A stretch of DNA of 64,000 nt. It comes from Saccharibacillus endophyticus (GTDB lineage: Bacteria; Bacillota; Bacilli; Paenibacillales; Paenibacillaceae). The translations under genes and the position numbers were made by a program. The first letter of the stretch is position 1. The number at the start of each line of letters is the position of its first letter. Location of the stretch: contig NZ_JAAZWE010000005.1 in the NCBI RefSeq assembly GCF_013185185.1, forward strand, positions 372,001 to 436,000, in the 5' to 3' direction. Shown one piece after another: positions 33,433-42,141 of this stretch. The notes under the pieces are model-generated. The model worked only from the letters and a program-made list of their open reading frames with translations, made no database searches and had not been told where the DNA came from.

Positions 33433-33985
33433 TGCGGCTCAACGATTCCGGCGTCATTCCCAAGTAGCTGGCCAATTGATGCTGCGGTACGCGTTCTGTC
33501 AAATTCGGACGCTCCCGCAGCATTTTCCGGTACCGTTCCTCCGGCGCAGCCGCGATAAAGGCAGCAAACTCCCGCTGCATCCGCGCCAAATACTCTTCCA
33601 TCATGAGTCGCACCATGGACTCCAACTGCGCGTGACGCTCGAACATGCCTTTTTCCGCAGCCAGATCTCCCACGACCAATACGCAATTTTCCAGGCAGGT
33701 CAGATACCAATTCGAGCCTTTGTCGGGATCACGCCTGTTCATGCTCGCGACGGCCTGTTATTCGGTGTAAAACTCGGACGTATTTTCATTCCCGTCTTCG
33801 TCGATCGCATACTGTCTAACGCACCCTCGCAGGACGAAATAACAAGTCGACGACACTTCTCCTTGTTCGACAAGCGTCGTTCCTTTTACATATTGCCGGA
33901 TATCCAGTTCACGCAGAATATTTTCCCGTTCTTTTGGCCCAAGCGTGGTGAACCGTTCGAGATATTGATTCAGAAGATCCGTCAT
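33407..33985 (-). pseudogene. Crp/Fnr-family regulator interrupted by an in-frame stop codon
   Basis: The first 75 codons (MTDLLNQYLERFTTLGPKERENIL...) encode a cyclic-nucleotide-binding-type domain with GTTLVEQGEVSSTCYFVLRGCVRQY. A TAA at 33758-33760 then follows GNENTSEFYTE. The same frame continues without any shift through QAVASMNRRDPDKGSNWYLTCLENC and a C-terminal helix-turn-helix (HQLASYLGMTPESLSRIKKRI), ending at 33407. A single substitution (for example GAA or CAA to TAA) explains this. The gene has a good ribosome-binding site and follows the SGNH hydrolase by 18 bp. The truncated product would lack the DNA-binding domain. Confidence 0.85.
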
Positions 33986-34003
33986 GCCCGTCCCTCCGCT
34001 TCC

Positions 34004-34672
34004 TTACAAATACCGCTGCAAGTTATCCCAGACGATCTTGTATCCGTTAGCGAACATGTGGATGCCGTCCATCGTATAGGCTTCGTTCAGGTTTCCGCGT
34101 TCATCCGTCAGCCCTTGGTTCGCGTCGACATATTCCAACCCGAGCCGTTCGGCGAGCTGCTGAACAGCTTCATTGGCACGGGCGAGCGTCCCGTTGTTGC
34201 GACGCGAGAAAAATTCGGCCGCTCCCGCAGGGTCTACGCCAGGGAACTTCGTTTCCGCGTTGACCGGATAATATTTCATCAGCACAATGCGACAATCAGG
34301 CAAATGCTCCTGTACCCGCCGCAGAATCTCCTCGTAACGCTCGATCAGACCGTCAATCGCATAATCCGGTTCGCCGAGATCGTTGGTTCCGATATTGATG
34401 AACAAACGCGACGGCGCAAGCTCCAAAATACAGGCATCGAGCGAAGCCAGCAGCTCCCGCGTCACGAATCCGGCGACGCCGCGATTGTATACGGTAAACG
34501 GCTTGCCGGATGTCTGCTGAAGCTCGTGAATCGGGAAAAATTCCATCAACGAAGAACCCGCGAACACCGTCTGTCCTTTGGCGGCGTAGCGGTTGAGAAT
34601 GCGGTAAGCGTCAACTTTGCCTTGCTTGTCGGGCGCAAGTTCCGGGTGATCGGCCGGGAGATTCGAGGTCAT
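34004..34672 (-). CDS. SGNH/GDSL-type hydrolase
   Basis: 222 residues. The four blocks of the fold are present: block I FAGSSLMEFFPI with the nucleophile Ser, Gly in NRGVAGF, Asn in NIGTNDLG, and the catalytic Asp/His in MDGIHMFANGY. These enzymes hydrolyse esters, for example acetyl groups on sugars or lipids. No signal peptide is visible, so it is cytoplasmic. The start ATG has AAGGAGGAATTCCCC. It is followed by the interrupted Crp-like gene in the same operon. Confidence 0.88.
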   Translation of the reverse strand: MTSNLPADHPELAPDKQGKVDAYRILNRYAAKGQTVFAGSSLMEFFPIHELQQTSGKPFTVYNRGVAGFVTRELLASLDACILELAPSRLFINIGTNDLGEPDYAIDGLIERYEEILRRVQEHLPDCRIVLMKYYPVNAETKFPGVDPAGAAEFFSRRNNGTLARANEAVQQLAERLGLEYVDANQGLTDERGNLNEAYTMDGIHMFANGYKIVWDNLQRYL

Positions 34673-34917
34673 GGGGAATTCCTCCTTTTGATAGGGAAAA
34701 CGGAATGTAGAAACGCTTTTATATTCATATTAGAGGAAGGCGAAGCGAATAACCACTCTGCGCGCAAAAGGCCTAGCATGATCCGAAAATCATTCCTTTA
34801 ATTAATTTTTAGGTAAATCTCAGATCTTCGCAACCTTTTCCGAAAACGGTTCGTCTGGGTAGGCAAGAACGAGAACATAACGATGTTAATCTACTGATCC
34901 CACAGGAGGTTCTATCC

Positions 34918-35640
34918 ATGAAAAAGAAATTCGCAGCTTCCCTGATGTCCGTCTCGATCCTGACTGCTTCGCTCGGCGGTTCGATCTTTGCTGCCGCACC
35001 TACGACGTTTAAGGATCTGAAGAACGTAGCCGGACAAGAAAAAATCCAATCGCTGCAAGAGCAAGGCATTATCAAGGGCGTAAACGCAAGTTCGTTCGCT
35101 CCGAACTCGTCGGTGACGCAAGCTCAAGCGGTGCAGTTCATCTCTAACGGTCTCGGCCTGGTATCGCTTGAACTGCCGGACGTTGACGCATCGCAGACGG
35201 CTCATGACCTGTTCCCGGCCGTGAAGAACGACGCTTGGTACGCGGCAGCTTTCCTTGATGCGGCACAGAGCGGCGCAAGCATCCCGACAGACGTCGATCC
35301 AACGGCAAAAATCACGCGCGAAGCGTATGTCGACTACCTGATGGATACGCTCAAAACAGCAGGCAACCTGCCGATGATCAATATCCTCGTACCGGAAATC
35401 GCGGACGAAGACCAGTTCGATATCATGTCGCTGGGCTCTACTCAACTGGCAATCGCGCTGGAAATCGTACAATTGGACGCCGACAAAAAGTTCCACCCGC
35501 AAGAAGAAATCACGCGTGCCGAAGCAGCCGTCATGCTGTATAACGCGATCGATTACATGAACCAACTGAAGCAGCCGATCACGATTTTGCCGATTGAAGA
35601 AGACGGCGAAATGCACATCCTGCCGATCAAAGCCGAGTAA
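34918..35640 (+). CDS. Secreted protein with S-layer-homology-like domains
   Basis: 240 residues. The signal peptide is MKKKFAASLMSVSILTASLGGSIFAAA, with cleavage near residue 27. SLH-like repeats follow: TFKDLKNVAGQEKIQSLQEQGIIKGV (about 30-56), an NDAWYAAAFLDAAQSGASIP region with PTAKITREAYVDYLMDTL, and LGSTQLAIALEIVQLDADKKFHPQEEITRAEAAVML near the end. SLH domains bind pyruvylated cell-wall polysaccharide. No catalytic domain is attached, so it may be a small wall-coat or regulatory protein. The start has CAGGAGGTTCTATCC. It is monocistronic with a strong terminator. Confidence 0.82.
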   Translation: MKKKFAASLMSVSILTASLGGSIFAAAPTTFKDLKNVAGQEKIQSLQEQGIIKGVNASSFAPNSSVTQAQAVQFISNGLGLVSLELPDVDASQTAHDLFPAVKNDAWYAAAFLDAAQSGASIPTDVDPTAKITREAYVDYLMDTLKTAGNLPMINILVPEIADEDQFDIMSLGSTQLAIALEIVQLDADKKFHPQEEITRAEAAVMLYNAIDYMNQLKQPITILPIEEDGEMHILPIKAE

Positions 35641-35728
35641 TCTTCGTTCGCCATGCGCCGAAGAGCAAGCTTGATCGGCAGCGAATCGAAGAACAAGATC
35701 GACCGGCAGCCTCTCCATAGCGCTACAG

Positions 35729-35775
35729 GAAACGCCCGATGCGACCACCCCACCCTCGCATCGGGCGTTTTTTTG
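35729..35775 (+). terminator. Terminator after the short SLH protein
   Basis: AACGCCCGATGCG and CGCATCGGGCGTT form a 13-bp stem followed by TTTTTTG. The short gap before it (35641-35728) shows nothing else. Confidence 0.85.
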
Positions 35776-35833
35776 TGCGCGTGTCCGTTTTGACTTAAAA
35801 TATAGGCACATTCTGCGAAAAGGCGGGTTCTTC

Positions 35834-36676
35834 ATGACAAAAAATCGTTCATCCTCGGCGCTCGGCGAATTTATCAAGTCGCGCCGTCAGCGGCTTCAAC
35901 CTGAAGATTCCGGCATCGATCCGCTTCCGGGACGTCGCCGCACGCCGGGACTTCGCCGGGAAGAAGTCGCGTATCTGGCCAATATGAGCGTCACCTATTA
36001 CACCTGGTTGGAACAGGGCAAAGACCTCAATCCGTCTCAAGAGATTCTGCTCAACATCGGCCGCGCGCTGAAGCTTGGCGATTCGGAGCAGAACTACCTT
36101 TTTTCATTGGCTGAATCTTCGCTGGCTCCCACGCATGTAGCAGATGCCAGAACCGATATTCCGTTATTGCAGGCATTGACCAACCAACTCGCCTACCCGT
36201 GCTTTATTACGAACGACAGCACGGATGTGCTCGCATGGAATCGCTCTGCCGAGCTGTTAATGGCGGACTTCGGCAGCGCTTCCGAGCAGGATCGGCACGT
36301 ACTGGATATGGTGTTTTTGAATCCGGCGTTTCGGGAACGGCTGCTGAACTGGGAGCCGTTTGCCCGTTACACGGCGGCTTGGGTGCGCACGAACTTCGAG
36401 CGCAACAAGCATAATCCGCGATATATGGAGCGATTCGAGCGGTTGAGCCGAGACAGCGAAGAGTTCCGGCGCTGCTGGGATCTGTTCGAGGTCAAAGAAA
36501 GCCATGTATATCCCATGCATTTCCGTCTGCCCGACGGTCGGCGGTTGGACTTCGATATTCACTCCGCTTCCCACATCGACCAAGATCCGAGCCTGGTCTG
36601 GTCAATTCTCGTTCCTGCGCCCGGTACCGATACCGAGCAGCAGCTGAAAGAACTATTGAGGCAGGACGCCGAGTAA
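35834..36676 (+). CDS. XRE-family regulator with MmyB-like ligand-binding domain
   Basis: 280 residues. An N-terminal helix-turn-helix with the diagnostic segment RTPGLRREEVAYLANMSVTYYTWLEQGKDLNPSQEILLNIGRAL (about 36-79) is followed by a PAS-like MmyB domain (about 105-270) with PCFITNDSTDVLAWNRSAELL and HFRLPDGRRLDFDIHSASHIDQDPSL. In this family the regulator usually sits beside and controls an SDR oxidoreductase; the SDR gene here starts 170 bp downstream on the same strand. The fatty-acid or quinone-like ligands reported for some MmyB proteins cannot be inferred here. Confidence 0.88.
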   Translation: MTKNRSSSALGEFIKSRRQRLQPEDSGIDPLPGRRRTPGLRREEVAYLANMSVTYYTWLEQGKDLNPSQEILLNIGRALKLGDSEQNYLFSLAESSLAPTHVADARTDIPLLQALTNQLAYPCFITNDSTDVLAWNRSAELLMADFGSASEQDRHVLDMVFLNPAFRERLLNWEPFARYTAAWVRTNFERNKHNPRYMERFERLSRDSEEFRRCWDLFEVKESHVYPMHFRLPDGRRLDFDIHSASHIDQDPSLVWSILVPAPGTDTEQQLKELLRQDAE

Positions 36677-36846
36677 CAGGTCTCAAGTGGTCAATAGCGG
36701 TTAGCGGACCGCGATCCAATGATCCAATCCTGACAACGTACTGCGACTCAGCCTATCAGTGCCGTTACCCGTATCATCCTGCTCTGGTTGGCTTTTGGAT
36801 GCGGCGTTATGCTGGACAGGAGTTCAATCACGGGAGGATGATACAG

Positions 36847-37716
36847 ATGCAAACTTGGTTCATCACGGGCGCTTCGGGCGGCTTGGCTATTCATTTGACA
36901 CGCAAACTGCTGGAGCGGGGCGACCGGGTCGCGGCTACGGTGCGCAAAGCCGGAGTCTTGGATGAGTTAAAACATGCGTACGGAGACCGGCTTTGGTCGG
37001 CGCATCTGGATTTGACCGACGCGGCGCAGATCGAAGAAGTGGTCACGCGGGCTTTTGCGGAGCTTGGCGCGGTCGACGTATTCGTCAACAACGCGGCTTA
37101 CGGATTATACGGCGCGATCGAAGAAGCGAGCGACGCGCAGATCGAGCATGAGTTCGATACCAACGTATTGGGTTCGCTTCGCGCCGCCAGAGCCGCCATG
37201 CCTTTCCTGAGAAAACAAGGACACGGGCATTTGGTGCAGCTCTCCAGTTCGGCCGGGCATTACTCGATTCCGGGCATGGGGCTGTATTGTTCGACCAAAT
37301 GGGCGGTAGAAGGCGCTTTTGAAGCCCTCGCCAAAGAAGCCGCGCCGTTCGGTATCCGTTCGACAATGGTCGAGCCGGGCGGTATCCGTACCGGATTCCT
37401 CGGCGGCAATGCCGCATACGGCGAACCGATGGAGGTCTATCGCGAACAGGAAGCCGGACGGTTCACCCGCATGATGAAAGGCGAACTGCCCGGCATGGAC
37501 ACGCCCGAAGCGTTCAACCGCGCCGTCGTCGGCGATCCCGAGAAAATGGCGCAGGCGATTATCGACCGCTCGGATGCCGGCGAAGGCCCGCTGCGCCTTA
37601 CGCTCGGCAGCGACGCGTACGCGGTGATGCGCGAATCGCTGCTGGCGCGGCTGGCGGCATTGGAAGCGCAGAAGGAATTGGCGTATTCTACGGATGCGGA
37701 CGATGTCGGGGTGTAA
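36847..37716 (+). CDS. Classical short-chain dehydrogenase/reductase
   Basis: 289 residues from the ATG at 36847, with GGGAGG 10 nt upstream; the earlier ATG at 36838 touches that site. The cofactor motif is TGASGGLAIHLTRKL, slightly changed from TGxxxGIG. NNAAYGLYG, a Ser in QLSSSAGHYS, and YCSTKWAVEG supply the Asn, Ser, Tyr and Lys of the active site. The substrate is unknown. The upstream MmyB-type regulator is the likely controller; the 170-bp gap would hold the promoter. Confidence 0.88.
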   Translation: MQTWFITGASGGLAIHLTRKLLERGDRVAATVRKAGVLDELKHAYGDRLWSAHLDLTDAAQIEEVVTRAFAELGAVDVFVNNAAYGLYGAIEEASDAQIEHEFDTNVLGSLRAARAAMPFLRKQGHGHLVQLSSSAGHYSIPGMGLYCSTKWAVEGAFEALAKEAAPFGIRSTMVEPGGIRTGFLGGNAAYGEPMEVYREQEAGRFTRMMKGELPGMDTPEAFNRAVVGDPEKMAQAIIDRSDAGEGPLRLTLGSDAYAVMRESLLARLAALEAQKELAYSTDADDVGV

Positions 37717-37742
37717 AGCCTAGCCATAAAAATAGAGTAAGC

Positions 37743-37776
37743 AAAAAGCGACCCAGATCTTTCGGGGTCGCTTTTC
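37743..37776. terminator. Bidirectional terminator between the SDR and the toxin gene
   Basis: AAAAAGCGACCC and GGGTCGCTTTT pair, with an A-run and T-run on opposite sides. It ends just before the yoeB-like stop codon. Confidence 0.8.
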
Positions 37777-38043
37777 TCAATGATCGCCATAATGAGTACG
37801 AAAAGCATAAAATTCAATCGAAGATTCGGTCAGTCGATAAACAATACGATTCGTATCATCAATCCGCCGACTCCAATATCCCGACAATTCGCCTTTAAGA
37901 GGCTCTGGCTTTCCGATTCCTTCATAACCGCCTCGTTCAATATCTTTAATGAGTTGGTTGATTCTTTTTAGTGTTTTACGATCTTGTGTTTGCCAATAAA
38001 CATAATCTTCCCACGCATAACTTGAAAAAACCAGATTACGCAT
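37777..38043 (-). CDS. yoeB: YoeB/Txe-family toxin (mRNA interferase)
   Basis: 88 residues, the family's usual size. The catalytic residues of YoeB are recognisable: Glu in GKPEPLKGE, Arg in DDTNRIVYR, and the C-terminal His-Tyr in RTHYGDH. It cleaves mRNA at the ribosomal A site when free. Its start overlaps the antitoxin gene by 8 bp, so translation is coupled. The pair is AT-rich relative to the surrounding genes, which suggests horizontal transfer. Confidence 0.93.
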   Translation of the reverse strand: MRNLVFSSYAWEDYVYWQTQDRKTLKRINQLIKDIERGGYEGIGKPEPLKGELSGYWSRRIDDTNRIVYRLTESSIEFYAFRTHYGDH

Positions 38044-38314
38044 GATCAGAAATTTCCAAGTCCTTTAAGGTTTTTGTTACTGTATTTCCTTCTTCGATTT
38101 GCTTGATGGATTCCTTTAGTCTTCTTATATTGGCCGGATTATAAAAAGCGTCTGTTTGTGTCGTGATATCAAAAGGAATACCGCCTTGACGGATCGACTG
38201 ACGGATAAAGATATTGACTGCCGTAGTCATGTTCAACCCAAGTTCAGAGAATAGAAGCTCGGCTTCTTTTTTCACTTCCTCGTCTACCCGAATATTAATA
38301 TTAGCCTGTGCCAT
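38036..38314 (-). CDS. RelB/DinJ-family antitoxin
   Basis: 92 residues. The N-terminal ribbon-helix-helix (ANINIRVDEEVKKEAELLFSELGLNMTTAVNIFIRQSIRQGGIPF, about 4-48) binds DNA and represses the operon. The C-terminal tail (NIRRLKESIKQIEEGNTVTKTLKDLEI) would wrap and neutralise the YoeB toxin. AAGGAGGGAAAGGT lies before the ATG. The pairing of a DinJ-type antitoxin with a YoeB toxin is common in Firmicutes. Confidence 0.9.
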   Translation of the reverse strand: MAQANINIRVDEEVKKEAELLFSELGLNMTTAVNIFIRQSIRQGGIPFDITTQTDAFYNPANIRRLKESIKQIEEGNTVTKTLKDLEISDHA

Positions 38315-38378
38315 ACCTTTCCCTCCTTAAATTCGTTTCACCTGTATTATATCAAACAAAAAATTAAAAAGTAATCAA

Positions 38379-38415
38379 AAATGCGCACAATGAATATACA
38401 TTGTGCGCATTTTAA
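38379..38415. terminator. Bidirectional terminator between the GH53 gene and the toxin-antitoxin pair
   Basis: AAATGCGCACAATG and CATTGTGCGCATTT form a 14-bp perfect stem with a six-base loop, flanked by AT-rich tails. It lies 32 bp beyond the GH53 stop codon. Confidence 0.8.
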
Positions 38416-38446
38416 TCAAATCTTACAAGAAAATTATAATCCTAGC

Positions 38447-41400
38447 TCACTCCGCCGCTGCCTCGATATCCGCCAGTGCCCAGTGCCCGGACGGAATATC
38501 CGGCCAACGGGAAGCGTCGGGGGCGGTCGGCAGCTTACGACCCAATACCCGGTTGAACACCGCCGCCGCTTCGGCGCGGCTCAGGGCGCGATTCGGTTCG
38601 AAACGGCCGTCAGGCAGGCCGAGCAGATAACCGGCTTGGCGCGCGCGTGCAATATCGCCTGCTGCCCAGTGATCGGCCGTATCGGTAAACGCCTCCGATT
38701 CAAGCCCGGTGTCGCCTACCGCGTTGAGTCCTTTCCAACGTGCCAGCACCGCAGCCAATTCGGCGCGAGTCACCGGACGATTCGGATCGAACGACTCCGT
38801 GCCCGTTCCGCGCATCCAACCTGCTTCGCTGGCGGTTTGCACGGCTTCCGCCGCCCAACTTCCCGCTGCTACATCGCGGTAGGCGCTACTGTTCGCAGGC
38901 GCGCTGCCGGAAGCCAGCTCGCGTGCATCTTGATTCGTACCTTCTTCCGCGTTGGTGCTTGTGCCTGCAGCAGCGGGGGTTGGGGTACTGGCGGCAGCCT
39001 GCCCGCCGCTCAGACGCAGCAGCATGGAAGCCAACTCTGCCCGCGTCACCGACTTGGCCGGACGGAACGTTCCGTCCGGGTAGCCTTGCATATACGAGAT
39101 TCCGGCCGTAGCCGGATCTTCGCCGTTCGCGCCGTCTGCATTCGGCGCCTCTTCGCCCGGAGGCGTCGGACTCGGCGGCTGAACCGTCCCGTTATCCGCC
39201 GGGTTCGAAGGAGCGGGAACCGCAGGCTGCGGCGTTACAGGCGTCGCGGGCGCCGGATTTTGCGGCACCGAAGGCGTCGGATTAGACGGCGCAGGCGTGT
39301 TCCCGCCCGGCGAACCGCCATCCTGTCCGCCTCCCCCCGGAGGAGTCGTCGTCTCCAATCCGCGAACGAACGTCAACGTAAAGTCGTCCAGCGTTCCCCA
39401 TGCTTTCGCGTTGGCCCGGATCGAAGCGCCAACCGTGAGATCGCCTTTTTCCACGCGGATCTCCGCGATCTTCGGCTCGTTCCACTGCGCCCACCCTTTG
39501 ACCCCGGTCACGGCTTCGCGTTCCTGCCCGCCGCTCGATGCCAACAGCTTCATCTCGCCCTCCGTCACATCGCCGCCTTGAATGGACATGGACAGGTCGT
39601 AATATCCCGGCTCCAGTCCTTCCAGCGTTTGTTGCACCCGGAAGTTCACGCCTTCCGACGAGTAGAAATGCAGCGAATAACTGCCCGATTTGGCGTCAGA
39701 GGCTTTATTCTGATAAGCCGTATGCGGCACGCTTCCTTCGCCGTAAGTGATTTTCCACATGCTGCGGACATTGTCTTCGAAGCTGCCGTTCAGCAGCAAA
39801 TTCCGTTTGCGGATCTCTAGCGCAGCTTGTACCGGAATTCCTCCTTCCGCCAACCCTTCGATGACGTATTGACCGGTTCCTTTTTCCACAGCCGCTTGAA
39901 GTGCCGCTTGGTTCCAGTTCACGCCGATCAACTTGGTGCTTCCGTCGTTATAGACCGCTTCAACAACGGCAGGCAGCGTCACGGGTTCGCCCGCATTGAC
40001 CGTCACGCTGACCGGAGAAATCGCATCGACTTTCAGCGGCGCGGTGGCTCCCGTATTCACGTAATTGAACACATTGAGCGAAGCTAAAGGCTTGCCCGTA
40101 AAATCGAACAACGCCTGGTTATCGACCGCGCTGCCGCCGAACCACTGACCGGCGTCATGCGGATCGTATTCGGCGGCGAAACTGGATGCCCAACCCGATC
40201 CGTCCTGCTCCCACAACTTCCGGTTACTCGCAAGATCCGAAGCCGGACCGACAGGCAACCAGGCCGGTTCCCAGTAGAACACGCCGATTCCGGCCTCGCC
40301 GATTTTAGCGACCGCATCGATAACGTTGCGCACCGACGTGGCTTGGCCTTGCACGCTGATCGGGTAATCCAGCTCTTGGCCCGATGCCTGCGGAGCCGAA
40401 TTGCCGTGCCCGTCGCCGTCTTCCGCCGTGTACGTGTACGACGTTTCCGCGACCATGACCTTTTTGCCCGTCGCGTCCGCGACCTGCTTCAACACGCTGG
40501 TCAAGTTGCTAAGCGTGCCGTGCCAGAAAGGATAATAAGAGCTTGCAAATACGTCATAATCGACGCCGTATTTCGTCAATTCCGCGGCGTAGGCCGCATA
40601 ACGGCCTGCCGATTCGGGATTGGTAAAATGCAGCGCGACGAGGATCGACGAATCGACGTCCCGTACCGCTTTGCTGCCTTGGCTGAACAACGACGCGATC
40701 GAAGCCCAATCTTTTTCCCCGACAAAAAATCCGTTCGTTTCGTTGCCGACCTGAACCATGCCCACGTCGACGCCCGCGCTTCGCAACTGCTCCAGACTGC
40801 TTTTCGTGTAGTCGTACAAGGCTTGGCCTTTTTGCTCGACGGTGTAGTTCTTCCAAGCCTTCGGTGCCTGCTGCTTGGCCGGGTCGGCCCAGAAATCGGA
40901 GTAATGGAAATCGACCAGCACCTTCATCCCGTTATCGGTGGCACGTTTGCCGATTTGGATGGCTTTGGCAAGGTCGTTGTCGCCGCCGCCGTAACCGCGT
41001 CCCTGCGAATCGTAAGGATCGTTCCAGACGCGTACCCGCACATAGTTGACGCCGGATCGTTTGAGCGTGGCGAACAGATCGGCTGGCGCTCCTTGTTCGT
41101 CCCGGAACACGACGCCGCTTTTCTCAAGCGCGATCACGCTCGATACGTCGACGCCTTTGATAAAGTCAGTGCCTAATCCCTCGACCTTTTGCACGAAAAT
41201 ATCCGCTGGCACGGGCTGGGACGTATCGCTGCCGAGCCGCGTTAAGCGTACGTCGTCCAGATAGCCCCACGCCGCCGCTTTGCCGCTGATCGAAGCGCCG
41301 ACGGACAATTCATCGACCGGATCGGGCAGCACGAACTTCACGGATACTTTGCCCCAAGCGTTATACCCCGTCGTCGGGATCGCGGCCGATTGTTCCGTTC

Positions 41401-41812
41401 CCGCAAACAACGTCACATGACCCGCTTCGTCGCCCCCTCCGCCCATCGACTGAGCCGTCAGCTCGTAGCTGCCTGCCGGAAGCTCGTACACGTTCTGACT
41501 GACCGTTACAGACTGCTCCGCGGGAGCCGTATCTTTGATCCAATATTTGAAAGCATGACTGCCTTCGGCCGGATTGATCCAGGTATCGTCCGCGTACGCG
41601 AAGCGGCTTGGCTCGACCTGATTCCGATCCGACGCCTCTGCATTCCAAGACTGATCGGCCCAAAAATCCGTCTCGAATCCTCCGTTCGCGATCTGCGGCC
41701 CGACCGATGAAATCGCCGAATCGGCCTGCGCATTCGCCGGTTGGAACGGCAGGGTGCCGAGAACCGTGACGACAGCCAAAAGCAGCGGCAAAACCCCTTT
41801 TTTTCTTCCCAT
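38447..41812 (-). CDS. Cell-surface arabinogalactan endo-beta-1,4-galactanase (GH53) with two CBM-like domains and SLH anchor
   Basis: 1121 residues. A signal peptide (1-28, ending NAQA) is followed by a galactan-binding-type domain (about 36-195, IANGGFETDF...YLDDVRLTRLG), the GH53 barrel (about 210-600) with acid/base Glu358 in VQVGNETNG and nucleophile Glu456 in VMVAETSYTYT, a bacterial Ig-like domain (about 625-690), and a second CBM-like domain (about 700-845, LLNGSFEDN...). A Pro/Gly/Thr linker and three SLH repeats end the protein. It should cut beta-1,4-galactan at the cell surface. The ATG at 41812 has GGGGAGATGAGTGAA before it; earlier ATGs are less well placed. TGTAAACGCTT (41835-41848) resembles half a cre site. 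Confidence 0.93.
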   Translation of the reverse strand: MGRKKGVLPLLLAVVTVLGTLPFQPANAQADSAISSVGPQIANGGFETDFWADQSWNAEASDRNQVEPSRFAYADDTWINPAEGSHAFKYWIKDTAPAEQSVTVSQNVYELPAGSYELTAQSMGGGGDEAGHVTLFAGTEQSAAIPTTGYNAWGKVSVKFVLPDPVDELSVGASISGKAAAWGYLDDVRLTRLGSDTSQPVPADIFVQKVEGLGTDFIKGVDVSSVIALEKSGVVFRDEQGAPADLFATLKRSGVNYVRVRVWNDPYDSQGRGYGGGDNDLAKAIQIGKRATDNGMKVLVDFHYSDFWADPAKQQAPKAWKNYTVEQKGQALYDYTKSSLEQLRSAGVDVGMVQVGNETNGFFVGEKDWASIASLFSQGSKAVRDVDSSILVALHFTNPESAGRYAAYAAELTKYGVDYDVFASSYYPFWHGTLSNLTSVLKQVADATGKKVMVAETSYTYTAEDGDGHGNSAPQASGQELDYPISVQGQATSVRNVIDAVAKIGEAGIGVFYWEPAWLPVGPASDLASNRKLWEQDGSGWASSFAAEYDPHDAGQWFGGSAVDNQALFDFTGKPLASLNVFNYVNTGATAPLKVDAISPVSVTVNAGEPVTLPAVVEAVYNDGSTKLIGVNWNQAALQAAVEKGTGQYVIEGLAEGGIPVQAALEIRKRNLLLNGSFEDNVRSMWKITYGEGSVPHTAYQNKASDAKSGSYSLHFYSSEGVNFRVQQTLEGLEPGYYDLSMSIQGGDVTEGEMKLLASSGGQEREAVTGVKGWAQWNEPKIAEIRVEKGDLTVGASIRANAKAWGTLDDFTLTFVRGLETTTPPGGGGQDGGSPGGNTPAPSNPTPSVPQNPAPATPVTPQPAVPAPSNPADNGTVQPPSPTPPGEEAPNADGANGEDPATAGISYMQGYPDGTFRPAKSVTRAELASMLLRLSGGQAAASTPTPAAAGTSTNAEEGTNQDARELASGSAPANSSAYRDVAAGSWAAEAVQTASEAGWMRGTGTESFDPNRPVTRAELAAVLARWKGLNAVGDTGLESEAFTDTADHWAAGDIARARQAGYLLGLPDGRFEPNRALSRAEAAAVFNRVLGRKLPTAPDASRWPDIPSGHWALADIEAAAE

Positions 41813-41930
41813 TTCACTCATCTCCCCTCTATGTATGAAGCGTTTACATTTTGACTGTGACCAATATAACAACTGCCGCGGGGGAGACGATACGGGATTA
41901 TTGCAACATTTCGTGTGTTTCGGAAAGGGA

Positions 41931-41959
41931 TTGCTTATTTCGGCGAGGATCGCTATAAT
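41931..41959 (+). promoter_or_regulatory. SigA-type promoter of the hisS-like gene
   Basis: TTGCTT (41931-41936), 17-bp spacer, TATAAT (41954-41959). Transcription would start near 41966, giving a leader of about 210 nt. Confidence 0.8.
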
Positions 41960-41992
41960 CGTTCATAATTCATGCTGAAGGAGATGGTCGCC

Positions 41993-42040
41993 GTGCAGGC
42001 AATCTTATCGACCCAACTTCATCATCACAAGCAGCGTTAG
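41993..42040 (+). CDS. His-rich leader peptide (15 codons)
   Basis: The GTG at 41993 has AAGGAG nine bases upstream and opens MQAILSTQLHHHKQR followed by TAG. Three consecutive His codons (CAT CAT CAC, 42020-42028) lie just before the first arm of the leader hairpin, the layout of his attenuators in enterobacteria. An in-frame ATG at 41984 would add three residues but abuts the Shine-Dalgarno sequence. A role in sensing charged tRNA-His is inferred. Confidence 0.7.
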   Translation: MQAILSTQLHHHKQR

Positions 42041-42141
42041 CACCCCCGAGCAAAAAATCCGGGGCGGGCTAACGCTTCTCGCGTTGGCCTCCCTGCGGCA
42101 TAGCAAAACGCGCAGGACCAAGAGGTCCTGCGCGTTTTTTT
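42034..42141 (+). promoter_or_regulatory. Attenuator with competing hairpins and terminator before the hisS-like gene
   Basis: GCGTTAGC (42034-42041) can pair with GCTAACGC (42068-42075), which can instead pair with GCGTTGGC (42081-42088), extended by GGG/CCC. CCTGCG (42092-42097) can pair with CGCAGG (42111-42116), part of the terminator stem AACGCGCAGGACC / GGTCCTGCGCGTT (42107-42119 / 42124-42136), which is followed by seven T. No T-box sequence is present. Confidence 0.75.
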
